Below are positions 34,397-46,200 of a stretch of 64,000 nucleotides of DNA, one piece after another. The DNA is taken from contig NC_053126.1 of the NCBI RefSeq assembly GCF_010015445.1, positions 4,832,749-4,896,748 of the forward strand, given 5' to 3'. How positions within the stretch are numbered: position 1 is the first letter of the stretch; each line of letters opens with the position of its first letter. Below the pieces are notes generated by a model that was given only the letters and a program-made list of their open reading frames with translations, made no database searches and was not told the DNA's origin. The translations under genes were made by a program, and so were the position numbers. This stretch comes from Perca fluviatilis. Its lineage: Eukaryota; Chordata; Actinopteri; Perciformes; Percidae.

Positions 34397-35379
34397 TTTA
34401 TTGAGACTTTTGTGTTATCTGTCTTGTTTTATATGTTGTATTGGAAGAGTAGCTAGTGGTGGCAGCTAATTGGGCTACAAATAAAGAATAAGAATAAGGA
34501 TCTGACATGCTCTGACAGTAGGCTACGGAGGCCCTTCCTCCCCATCAGAAGGCAATTATTAGAGCAGGCATGGTTGCAGCTAAAAAAAAGAATAATATTA
34601 CTCAACAGGAAATCTCCACTGTCCCCATGTTTCAGGAGGACAGATTCGTTTTGACAAAAGGAATTGACGAAAAAAAACCTTTTGAAAGGTGTGGAACATT
34701 TTTGATATTGCTTCATGAGACCTAAATGTCTGATTTGTGTGTTTGCTGCTATGCTATGCCCTTGTTCTGAGCATGCTTTGATCTTACACTCTGGTACTCT
34801 GGCAGCCCTCCACCATGTGTGATTTTTTTTGCTTCTTCGACTGTTTTTGCTTTTTTTATTGCAGTCTTGTCTAGTTTACTGTGTGACTGTTATACTTTTT
34901 TTTAAATAAAAAAGCTGACAGGATGTATTTGATATCAGGTCACCTTGTGCTATTTAGATATGAATGATAATGAATATGATATACTACCTCAAATGAGGTC
35001 TGTGTTTTTATTAATCATGATCTAATGACTCCTTGGTATTTTCTAATTTGGTACTTGCACTGTCCTGACTTCTCCCACACCTTTGTGGTGATCAGCTGTT
35101 CTCCACTCCCTCCAAGTGGCAGGAGCTCATTATGAATCCAGGCGTGCCACGTCCCTCTGGGAATATCTGGGAGTGTTTCACTCACACTGTCCGTTGTGCA
35201 TCCCTTTGGCCACACGGGAGTGTGTGAAAGAGGAAACCAATAAAACGTCTCACAGAGCCATCGTTATCAGCTCTACACTGGCATTCACACCCGGCCAACA
35301 GCTATGTTCAGATGAAACATGTTCTCTCATTTCTTCAGTTTCAGTGTTTGTATTTGTACTTCCCATTATCCACGACCAG

Positions 35380-36957
35380 TAGGAGTGTAAGAAAAATCGA
35401 TACCATTGAGTATCGCAATATTTTATTTTGCAATACTGTATCGATTTTCAAAAACACATCAATATTTTTTTTTTATTAGTTTACGTGCAAAAGTATTCAT
35501 ATAAGACAGTGGTTCACGTTTATGTTGTGTTTAAACCCCCTACTGCTAGATGGCTATGCTGACACACACCACTAGTGTCCTCGCCTAACACTAGGACTGA
35601 ATTGTTTACCTAAAGTAAACTTCTTTGACTTTTATGAACATCATGTCTTTTTTTAAAGGTGCCATGACATGGTGCTCTTTGGATGCTTTTATATAGGCCT
35701 TAGTGGTCCCCTAATACTGTATCTGAAGTCTCTTTTATATAGGCCTTAGTGGTCCCCTAATACTGTATCTGAAGTCTCTTTTATATAGGCCTTAGTGGTC
35801 CCCTAATACTGTATCTGAAGTCTCTTTTATATAGGCCTTAGTGGTCCCCTAATACTGTATCTGAAGTCTCTTTTATATAGACCTTAGTGGTCCTCTAATA
35901 CTGTATCTGAAGTCTCTTTTATATAGGCCTTAGTGGTCCCCTAATACTGTATCTGAAGTCTCTTTTATATAGACCTTAGTGGTCCCCTAATACTATATCT
36001 GAAGTCTCTTTTATATAGACCTTAGTGGTCCCCTAATACTGTATCTGAAGTCTCTTTTATATAGACCTTAGTGGTCCTCTAATACTGTATCTGAAGTCTC
36101 TTTTATATAGGCCTTAGTGGTCCCCTAATACTGTATCTGAAGTCTCTTTATATAGGACCTTAGTGGTCCCCTAATACTATATCTGAAGTCTCTTTTATAT
36201 AGACCTTAGTGGTCCCCTAATACTGTATCTGAAGTCTCTTTTATATAGACCTTAGTGGTCCCCTAATACTATATCTGAAGTCTCTTTTATATAGACCTTA
36301 GTGGTCCCCTAATACTGTTTCTGAAGTCTCTTTTATATAGACCTTAGTGGTCCCCCTAATACTGTATCTGAAGTCTCTTTCCCGAAATTCAGCCTTGGTG
36401 CAGAATTACAGCCACTAGAGCCAGTCCCACAATGAGCTTTCCTTAGGATGTGCCATTTCTGTGTCTGTAGCTGTTGAGGAGGAGAAGGGGGGGCAAGGTG
36501 GAGGGTGGGGGTGTGGCCTTGACCAACTGCCACTTTGCTTGTTTGAAAGCCATGATGTCTCTCTCTCTCATGGGTGGGCCAAATTCTCTGGGTGGGCAAA
36601 GCAGAGAAAGGGGAGGTAACCTTGCTCCTTATGACCTCATAAGGAGAAGATTCCTGATTGGTCCATCTGAGCTTTCATTTTCTCAAAGGCAGAGCAGGAT
36701 ACCCAGGGCTCGGTTTACACCTATCACCATTTCTAGCCACTGAGGGACCATAGGCAGGCTGGGAGAACTCATAAAATGAAATTTTCATGCCATTGGACCT
36801 TTAAATATTAGTTTTTCTAAAATTATACTAAATATATACTAAAATCCCAATATATCGCCTTATGCACAGTATCAAAGTATATTGCAATATATTGAATCGT
36901 GACCCATGTATCGTGATACGTATCGTATCGCCAGATTCTTGCCAATACACAGCCCTA
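35380..36957. mobile_element. hAT-like MITE with perfect 8-bp duplication, carrying a nested TTAA MITE
   Basis: ACGACCAG at 35372-35379 and 36958-36965 flanks ends TAGGAGTGTAAGAAAAATCG and CACAGCCCTA. The family-1 MITE at 35657-36800 sits inside it. Confidence 0.88.
35657..36800 (+). mobile_element. TTAA-type MITE family 1, copy 3 (about 15 minisatellite units)
   Basis: Perfect TTAA at 35653-35656 and 36801-36804. The 46-bp array runs from 35690 to about 36380 with a few length variants. The 3' half carries the same ATGACCTCATAAGGAGAAGA segment as other copies. Confidence 0.9.
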
Positions 36958-37757
36958 ACGACCAGTATGATACTTTTACCGCTGAAAGATCACACGTACC
37001 AACCACTGTCATGTGTTGTTTTAATAGAAAAAGAAACGTGGAAATGAACACAGAAATCAAAACACATTGAGGACAAAGACAAAAAAAAAAAGTGTAACAT
37101 AATTAGGACAGCAAAAACTCCAGCCTGCAAATGGCTAGTTGAAAATTGCTTTCTTCTTCTTTGCACACTTTTACCAGCAAAGAAAGATCGTCTAAATTGA
37201 TAAGTTACACCTTGGGTTGACCTGGAGCACAGAGTTTTGGACATTTCTAGAAACATACAAGTGTGTTTGTCTCTATTTTAAAAACAGCAAAGGAAATATC
37301 CGGCTAATTGTTAAAATGGGGGCTTCGATAAAATATTAGTATCAGAGATTCTCTTTCTGACAGTTTCTGAACCTAAAGACGGCTTTTATCGATGTAAAAC
37401 AATAACATGACATAACTGCAAAACGGTTCCCTTCCCCCCCACTTAAAAGCATTTATATTATTACATAAACATTAAATAAGAAAACCAGAGCAGAGAAACA
37501 GAAATGACAGAAGTGCTGTCTCGTGTGTAAGTCAAACACTCACAAATAAAAAGCAAATCGGACAAAGATTTCACACAGAAACAACTCCTCCATCATTTCA
37601 AATACAAAGTATGATGAAACATAATAAAATAATTCTTTACATTACATCAAGGCCAATTTGCTTGAGAGCTTTACATCATAGGTGGACATCACTTCCAAGA
37701 AATACCATACATCACTTTTATCACTGCTCAGCCCATTTTCACTTAGATATATCTTAA

Positions 37758-38344
37758 AGTGCTCATATTATGCTCATTTTCAGGTTCATAATTGTATTTA
37801 GAGGTTCTACCAGAATAGGTTTACATGGTTTAATTTTCAAAAAACACCATATTTTTGTCATACTGCACATTGCTGCAGCTCCTCTTTTCACCCTGTGTGT
37901 TGAGCTCTCTGTTTTAGCTACAGAGTGAGACATCTCAATTCTGTTCCATCTTTGTTGGGAGACTCACATGCGCAGTAGCTAGGTAAGGACTACTAGCCAG
38001 TCAGAAGCAGAGTATGAGGGCGTGCCCTGACAGTAGCTAGGTAAGGACTACTAGCCAGTCAGAAGCAGAGTAGGAGGGCGTGCCCTGACAGTAGCTAGGT
38101 AAGGACTACTAGCCAGTCAGAAGCAGAGTATGAGGGCGTGCAGCGCTAGCAGCTAGGCGAGCATTATAACGGGTGTTACAAAGTGACGCACGTTGTTTGG
38201 AGCAGTTGGTGAACAGTGTTTTCTGTTGGAGATGGTAAGTCCCTTTGGGGGGGCTTTCTCACTTTGTAAACCTATAAAGTGCACAAAACGATATATAACA
38301 CAATAAAGGAAAGGGGAAAAGCCAAAAAGCATAATATGAGCACT
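37758..38344 (+). mobile_element. TTAA-type MITE family 2, copy b (three 58-bp units)
   Basis: Ends AGTGCTCATATTATGCTC and GCATAATATGAGCACT, perfect TTAA at 37754-37757 and 38345-38348. At 37973-38146 a 58-bp unit starting CAGTAGCTAGGTAAGGAC is repeated three times. Confidence 0.9.
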
Positions 38345-38492
38345 TTAAAGCGTTACTGCCGCCCAGTCATATGTTTCGAGTATCGGACGCTCGCTGCCTG
38401 TATGCCTGAAAGCTGGCTTTAGAGGATGAACAGCAGCAACTTTTCTAAATGTTTTTTTGCTGCTGTAAAGACACAGTGAATTTTTAAAGCCA

Positions 38493-38970
38493 CTGCAAAG
38501 ATAACTCGATTAATTGTCAACTATTACATTAATCGTCAACTATTTTTTATAATAGTCGTCATTCTCTGATTCCAGCTTTTTAAATGTGAATATTTGGTTA
38601 CATTTTACTTTACTTTTCTACATAAGACTGACATGACACTGTCATGAACGTGTCCTAAAACATTATAAACAAGTCATAAACGTTTATGACATAACTCTTT
38701 TTTTAGTGTCATTCGGTTTTGTCATGACACGTTATGGTTAGGGTTAGGGTTAAGGTTAGGGTCAGGGTTCATGTGTCATGACTGTGTCATGACAGTGTCA
38801 TGTCACTCTTATGTAGAAAACTTAAAGTGTTACCGAATATTTCTAGTTTCTTCACTCCTCTATGACAGTAAACCGAATATTTGAGCTGTGGACAAAACAA
38901 GACATTTTATAGACCAAACAACTAATCGATTAATCGATAATGGAAATAATGGTTAGTTGCAGCCCTGGAA
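38493..38970. mobile_element. hAT-like repeat with nested palindromic element and telomere-like motif
   Basis: Ends ACTCGATTAATTGTCAAC and GGTTAGTTGCAGCCCTG. Inside, 38600-38832 is a palindromic element with CATGACACTGTCATG near both ends. At about 38744-38768 it holds GGTTAGGGTTAGGGTTAAGG, a vertebrate telomere-like stretch. Confidence 0.65.
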
Positions 38971-39469
38971 GCCACCTTGCAAAGCCACGCCAGTGAGCGT
39001 TTGATAATAAAAAGATCTTTTGGATGGAGTAACACGCACTCCCGGGGTGAGGCGACTGACCTCGCCCTCCTGGTCCGAGCGTCAGATCCGGACTCTTGAC
39101 AGGAAACCATCACGAGCCAACTTTGACACGTTACCGCGCTTTCTTTGATGCACGTCTCCTCTCAAGCACAAGTGAGGACTTCCTGTTTAATCTACTTCTC
39201 TTCATCTGTCTATGTACAACCTATATACAATCACATTGTGAGTTTGTATCTAATTAATTAAATATGTATATGGGTCTGTGTGAGTGTGTTTGTAGGTAGG
39301 CATTTTCAAACTTATCGGCCCATTACTGGCTGCTTCCCTCGGTTATTTAGGTATTCCGCAAATCAAATAATCTTCTCAGCTGTAGCGGTCATTTCTGCGA
39401 CAGCAAGTCAAATCCCTAGAGTGCTTTAGGGATGCCCCCTAAAGTCTAAGTAATGCAGCTCAGGAAGGT

Positions 39470-39475
39470 TTTATT
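39470..39475 (-). terminator. srebf2: Candidate srebf2 polyadenylation signal
   Basis: AATAAA on the minus strand lies about 770 nt after the srebf2 stop. It is the first clear hexamer I noticed downstream; other sites further left cannot be excluded, as the human 3'UTR is longer. Confidence 0.35.
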
Positions 39476-40203
39476 AGAATGACGCTGCGTTGGACTGAAG
39501 CATCAAATGGTCAGTTAATTCAAATTCAGGATAACTGACGGGGTGCTTAAGTATCCTACTTTGCTCCACAGTACAGTGCTGGCATTGTACTGTGTATGAG
39601 GTAGATAAGAAGGGACACTACTCAGCACTGAATGGTTATAAGCGAGCTAGTCTATCTAGTCTGCATCCTACACTCTCTGACGCCCCTTTAAATTGAAGCT
39701 TGCAAATTTAATGAGACATCACGCAGTTACGTGGGACTCACATTGCCGTGTGCCAATAATGATTGTACAGCTCGGTATCCTACAGCTAAGCAATGCTCTG
39801 CTGCATTGCGTTCATTTAAAACAGCTATTAGAGAATGGTCCCTTTTCCCTTTGGGCCCTGTTGAACCTGATTTTGCTCATTGTGTAGCATTGTTAAACAT
39901 GAGGCAGCGAGCCTAGCACGGTACCATTAATGACCAGAAGGTGGAATGATTGTGCTGCAACAATGAAACTAAGCATCGAAAGAAGCAAGTGTGAGGCCTG
40001 AAGTGTTTCAGCTGCAGGTGTGGGAACGGTGACAGTAAACTAAATCAGCTGTGTGTGTATGAGAAAAGTGTAGCAGTTTGAAGAAAAGTCTTTATAATCA
40101 TGGCCCTTGATCAAATTGTGGTTTGAGGTTGTGGGTGAGTAGACTGGTTTACATCTTTGTATGTATGTAGCAAATTACAGAGTTCATTCTGAGTAGCCCT
40201 AAT

Positions 40204-40243
40204 CTGTGTGTGTGTGTGTGTGGGTGTGTGTGTGTGTGTGTGT
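40204..40243. repeat. (GT)n microsatellite abutting the srebf2 stop codon
   Basis: About 40 bp of GT dinucleotides, interrupted once by GGG, end at 40243, the base next to the stop codon. In the mRNA the 3'UTR therefore opens with a CA repeat, a known class of hnRNP L binding sequence. Confidence 0.9.
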
Positions 40244-43200
40244 TCAGGAGGCCGCGATGGTCGTGCCCCCGCTGAGGCGCAGCAGGATCTGCTGACAGTC
40301 CTGCAGGGACCGACGGTCTCCCACCCGCTCCAGGGTGCGCTTGGCCTCGGCCAGCAGGCGAGTGCGATGCCCGGGCGGGGTTAGCAGGGGCATGGGCAGG
40401 TGGCGGCAGGCCAGGAGGATGGCATGAGCCCTCTCCCTCTCACCCAGGACACACTCACCTTCTGACAGCAGCAGGGGGCGGGGGGAGAAAAAAAGGGAGA
40501 CAGAAGAGTGCCAGGTTAGTGTCCATTGCGTGTGTGAATAATAATAATAGTTCTGATTAAGAACGACCACAGGGGGACGGATCCTGAGCTAGCACTCAAG
40601 TGAACTTCCACTCGGAGTTTGTGCGTGTGGATACGATTCTATGACAGATGTCTTTGTTGGGGAATTTCCAGCTTATGAACTCATGCTATGTAAATTGAGA
40701 AAATGGTACCCAGGTGTCATTTAGGTCAGCGTCCAACATAACCTCATAACCTTCCCAGGCAGAGGAATACTTCAGCTTTGTGCCTCCATAGACGACGGGA
40801 GACGTAGCACCTAGGGATCGACTCATATGGATATTTTAGTGCCGCTGCCGATTTTCTTGAGCCGATATTTGGAGCCGATGCTGCTTTTGCTCCCTCAATT
40901 TACATCATAAAAATGTAAACCCTGCCACACTGGATTTGTTTTCGGAATCTGTTCTGCCATTTCTTTAAAATTAATAAACAAAAACACAGATCAGTGTCAC
41001 TTCTGCAGTCATCTTACGTTCGTATCACCCAAATGATGTGTGCAATGTGCATCATATGGATGGGTGCACTGCATGTGGTTAACTGTGCAAGGGTACAAGG
41101 CTTTCATCAACATCTACAACACAGCCTTGATGATGCATTGCTTGCCGACATATTATAAAGACCGATATAATCAAGTCATTACAAAATGTCCTTTGTCAAC
41201 ACATTTAAATAATTCAAGAAAACAACAAACCTGAAAAGTAGCCATTGAAATAAAGTGCTTGATTTGTAATTTAAGACTGCCATGGTGCTAGTGGGGGAGG
41301 GGCAGTGCACGGTCTGCACATGAACTGCAGCGTCTCCAGTAACACAGAGCTGCCTGTAAATAATGCCGGGAAAAAACTATCGGCGAACGCAGCAGCTGTG
41401 TATCGGCCGGTCTATCACTAGTAGCACCTGTATGATAAGACAGCGCTGCTCACTCTGCTAAAGCCATAGAGAAAGTAAACACATTACACATTTTGTCTGT
41501 GCTGAGATATTTGGGCGCACGCAATTTGTTTACTTTGAAGGTTCAGCTAAACTTAACGCCTTCAGAAAGACGTTGGGATGGCTCCACGCTGTACTGTGTA
41601 ATCCTAAATTCTCCTCAATTGGGAATTCATTAAATGCTCCTGTGTAATTCATCAAAGTCTCCCGGACATTCTTCACGTATGTGAAATGAGTAGTGCTGCT
41701 CCAAGTTTTTTTAACAGTCTGTACTCGAATCAATGTTTTTTTTATGTAGTCTGAGTCTCCCTTACCGGCCGTGTAAGAGTTGTGTGTCCTGCGTCGGAGG
41801 TTGTGCTCCAGCAGCTGGTGTGTCCTTGTGGGACTGGCTCCGGCCATCAGCCTCACTGTGGTCTCATGGAGAAACACCTGCAGGAAAAACAACGCACACA
41901 CATCAGAGACGCAGTGACTGTCGTCATCAGGTATTTATAGGCGTTTGTTTGGAGAAGAACAGCATTCATCCTAAACGTCACGATTTCACCCCCACATACA
42001 GCACACTACCAGGGATAATCTACAAGAAATATTCTGCCTCTCTTGCAAAGCGCCTCACAGAACGTCTCAGAGTACATATTTCTCAGTCAGTGGTCTCACA
42101 ACAGAACCCTCGTAAAATGATGCAGCCCATGTGGTTCTCTGAGTCACGCACAAGTCGAAACATAAATGATCACCAACCGCTGTGAGAGCAGTTGTTGTTA
42201 GAGACCCTGTGGCTACAGTAATGACTACTCCATTAAAATCTAACAAGTAGGTTTGATGATTTATTAAAACTGCGTCGAGATTTCTGCAGCTGGTTAGAGC
42301 TGGAGAGAACTTCATTCCCAAGGCTGATACAGTAAATGGAGTATTATCACGAACGAAGATTAGCGGGTCGCAGCTGATTTCTGGGCTTACTATCGGAGCA
42401 GCGCGGCGTTTTTTTGTTCACATGACGTGCCTGCAACATATTGTGGGTATTTTTACTTTTAGTACGTTGCTTGTTACAGCTTTGCAAATCTGGAGAGCTG
42501 CCTGCTTTTCAATGTTGTATCATAATAAATAGATTATTTTCTTTGGCTGGAAGCTAGACCGACGATGAAAGCCAATTTAATAACTAATCTTATGTCTTGT
42601 TCTGGGCATTTGTTCATATTGAGATTTAAAGAGCTACATGAGCAATAAATGAATCAAAGACTTTGCAACTTGGCGAGATTAACCAGTAGATGTTTACGGT
42701 CAGAATGATACATCCCTGGCAGTTGATCTACAATTCCCTGGCTCTTGTTTATCATTACTGCCACAGCAAAGGATTTCCCATCTAAGCTTCTCTTAAAAAT
42801 GTCCCCGACATTTCAGGAAAACAACCCGAACGTAGGCTTCAATGTCGTTTCTCCATCTCATCCTACACTTGTTTCTCGCAGCTAATGCCTGCGTCCTGGT
42901 AGGGATGGTTAACTTTACCTCTGAAAAGCACCGCTCTCTCCCGACAGAAGCCAGGTCACCCCGATGAGTAAGCTAACCATGGAGCTAACTAATGCTCTGT
43001 TTGGACTGTTCCCATTGCGCTAATGGTAATGTTAGCGCTCCCTGTTTCCTCCACCCTTTCTCTCCCTTTGTGATCTGCTGACTTATACTTAGCAATGGTC
43101 TGTTATACAGGAATAACAGAATGTCGTGATTGACCATTCAGAATTTAGTATTCAACAATGCCGTGTAATAAACAATGTATAAAATATTATGTATAAACAG

Positions 43201-46200
43201 TTCTAAACTCCACTGGATGTACCTTGTGCTGCGCCTGTCTGTAGCACTGTGTGAGCTTTCTGAGCGCGCTGAGGTCCCTCTGGAAACCAGCCAACTGGGA
43301 TCCAGGAGCCGGGCCAGGCTCTCCGTTACTGCTGCCTCCCCGCTGCCATAAACTGGTCCTCAACGTCAGCAGAAGGTCACAGATCAGGAGCTCTACCCCC
43401 TGGGAAGAGAAAAAAGACAAAAGTTTAAAGTGCTGTTTGGTGCATTTTAACATAAAATTAGGGCTGCTAACGATTAGTTTTTATTGTCCATCAATCTGTC
43501 GATTATTTTCTCGATTAAGCGATTAGTTGTTTGGTCTATAAAATGTCAGAACAGGGTGAAAAGTGACGATCAGTGTTTCCTCAAAGTTATTCAGCTTACT
43601 GTCACATAGGAGTGAAGAAACTAGAAAATATTCACATTTAAGAAGCTGGAATCAGAGAATTTAGACTTTTTTTCATAACAAAATGACTCAAAGCGATTCA
43701 TAGTTTAGTTGGCGAATCATTTCATAGTTGACAACTAATCTATTAACTTTGCAGCTCTCCATAAGATGCATTATTTGAAAAGGGAAAAAAGCTTTATTAA
43801 GGGATGAATGTGACCCAAAGTGTGACTCAAAGACGCCTTTACAACCACAACCCACCACCAACAACCAGCCCCCGTCATAACCAGCGCGTCTCGTCCAACA
43901 TGCATGCCTATAATGTAAACATGATATTCGGTGCTGTCTAATGTGAAGCGGTGGGGTGTGTAGCGGGTGCGTGCAGATTGGGGAGGCCTCTGTACTGCAC
44001 TGCGGACACATTGCACTCGGCTTCAGGATCATGCAATGCAACTACAATGCACCACAGCCACCTCCTGCCACCCACACTGCGCACACACACACGCACAGCC
44101 CCACGGCAGCCCGACCCCAACTGAGCATGCAGTGTGTATACATGATTAAAAAATAAAATAAATAATAATGTATACTTTCTTAATCCCACAAGGGGAAATT
44201 AAAATGCTTTCACTCTGTTGTTATTACACAAATTACACACACATGCTCAGTACCTATACATGCACTAATGGAGTGACGTCAGAGTGAGGGAGCTGCCCAT
44301 GGAAAGGCACCCAGAGCAGTTGGGGGTTCGGTGCCTTGAGGTAAACTGGCACCTCTCCAGCTACCAGTCCGACCACCATACTTTTAGTCCGTATGGCGAC
44401 TTGAAACAGCAACCCTCCGGTTCCCAAACCAACTCCCTACTGACTGAGTTACTGCCACCCCCAATTACCTAATTACCAAAATGTATCAACTTTTTTCCTG
44501 ATAGCAGAAGACAGGTTTTTGCCGTCTGTATAATGTGTGTGTGCAAGAACGCAGACAAAATTACATAACAAGCGCTCTAACCACAAACCCAGAGAAGATC
44601 TTAAGAAGAGGATAGTGCCAGTGTTTGGAGTGCTGTGATTATCTGTACACTACCTTGTTCAGCCAGTTCCCAGTCTGGGCGACGGGCACCGAGATGCTGG
44701 AGCGCAGGTAGCTGCTGGCTCTGTCGCTGTGGGACAGGCAGGCTACCGCCCCTTCTCCCTTCAGAGGGGACAGACTCATCTGAACTGCCTTGCAAAGATG
44801 CAGCACAGCCTTGGGCAGAGGGTGGCTGCAACAGAGAGTGAACGTGTGATTGTCTTTATTACCATCCTTCAGTTTAATCTTTGATGTTTGGAATCTACAC
44901 AAGGTTTACAGATGATCCTGTTATGACTTCCATGTCTCTGAACAAGATTATCTTAAACTGGATTTTTACAGCTTGAAAGATTCCTATAATGTTCACCAAT
45001 TTAAACTTGAATGGAGAATGAATGGTTCACCTTCACCGTGTTTATTCTAGTTTCTGTATTGTGTGGGAGCTTGGGTTTTGTCATATTTAAACCTACTGAA
45101 ACAAGTACTTCGCTTACTCAAGAGTGTGCAGAGCCCTCGGCATCCGCTCTGCCTCTGCCAACAGTGACCTCACTGCGACATCATCGCCCTGCAGCCAATG
45201 CACGGCAGCCTTCAGGACCAGAGCCCACCAACGACTCACTGGGTCTCCCACTGGCAGGAAGAAGAGAGGGGAAATAATGTAGGAATAAAAACAACAAGAG
45301 GGAAATACTAGCTCCAGTCTGAAGAGCCTGAACGGACTTCTTTTGTGGCCATGAAAACCTTTTTTCTTGTAAAGCTTTAATTGTCAAATGATAGATGACG
45401 TGAAAGTTAGGACCCCCTTCTTTTTGTCTCCACTCTGTGTCTCCTGCGGTATTAAATTCAGTCCTTCCAGAAAAATGCGGAGTTTTTTTTGATTGTTGCG
45501 GGCAAAAATCCTTGATTAAAAAGGATTAAAAAATGCGATGGAATATGCTGGATATTTATGCAATTTTATGCAACAAAACTGCAGGAACTTGCAAAAACTG
45601 CAGTTTGATGAAAAAGAGAAAAAAAGTGATTCCCCCAACACCCTGCTTTTCGAGGATGTTCACGTCGCATAATTACGTCACTTCATAACGTTCCCATGGT
45701 AACAGGGGAAAATGGCTGCAACATTTTTCAACTTTCTGCTAAGATATATGTGACTTTTTTGCAACGCAAATGCCGGGGATTATGAAATCATGCAAGCCCT
45801 GCATATTTTGCGTGGAAATCGGCAATTTATGCGGTGAATGATATAGAATGCAGAATGTCTCAGTGTGAAAACAAGAATTGATTAAGGATGTGGTTAATTA
45901 ACATCGCCTGAACAGATTATCAATGTGTTCATATCCACTGCAAGTCATTTATTACCACAAATCAATGACTGCAAGTGTTATCCGTGATAATCCAATAAAA
46001 AGCTAATCCCAAAAGCCAGATTGGTTTTCAGTGTGCTGCAAATGGAGCAAAGAAAATCCATTCATGTTGACAGTAATAACCCCCGATGGCTATCTGGTTA
46101 ATCATAAATAGAGAAAAAAAAAAAATAAAATCTCATCCGCACGCAAACATCCGTGACGTGATTCATGCTTTACTGTGATTGGGCAGGGTTTTTCTCTTCG

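Larger units (their letters stand above)
33831..40203. other. nol12-srebf2 intergenic region and probable srebf2 3'UTR
   Basis: Contains the SINE at 34193-34396, the nested element at 35380-36957, a family-2 MITE, and a palindromic element with telomere-like repeats. The srebf2 3'UTR should occupy the right end, from 40243 leftward. Short open frames here show no family resemblance that I recognise. Confidence 0.6.

Noticed and set aside
39693..39916. Two overlapping 61-64-codon plus-strand frames
   Set aside because: No splice sites, no family match and location in the probable srebf2 3'UTR; chance frames are expected.
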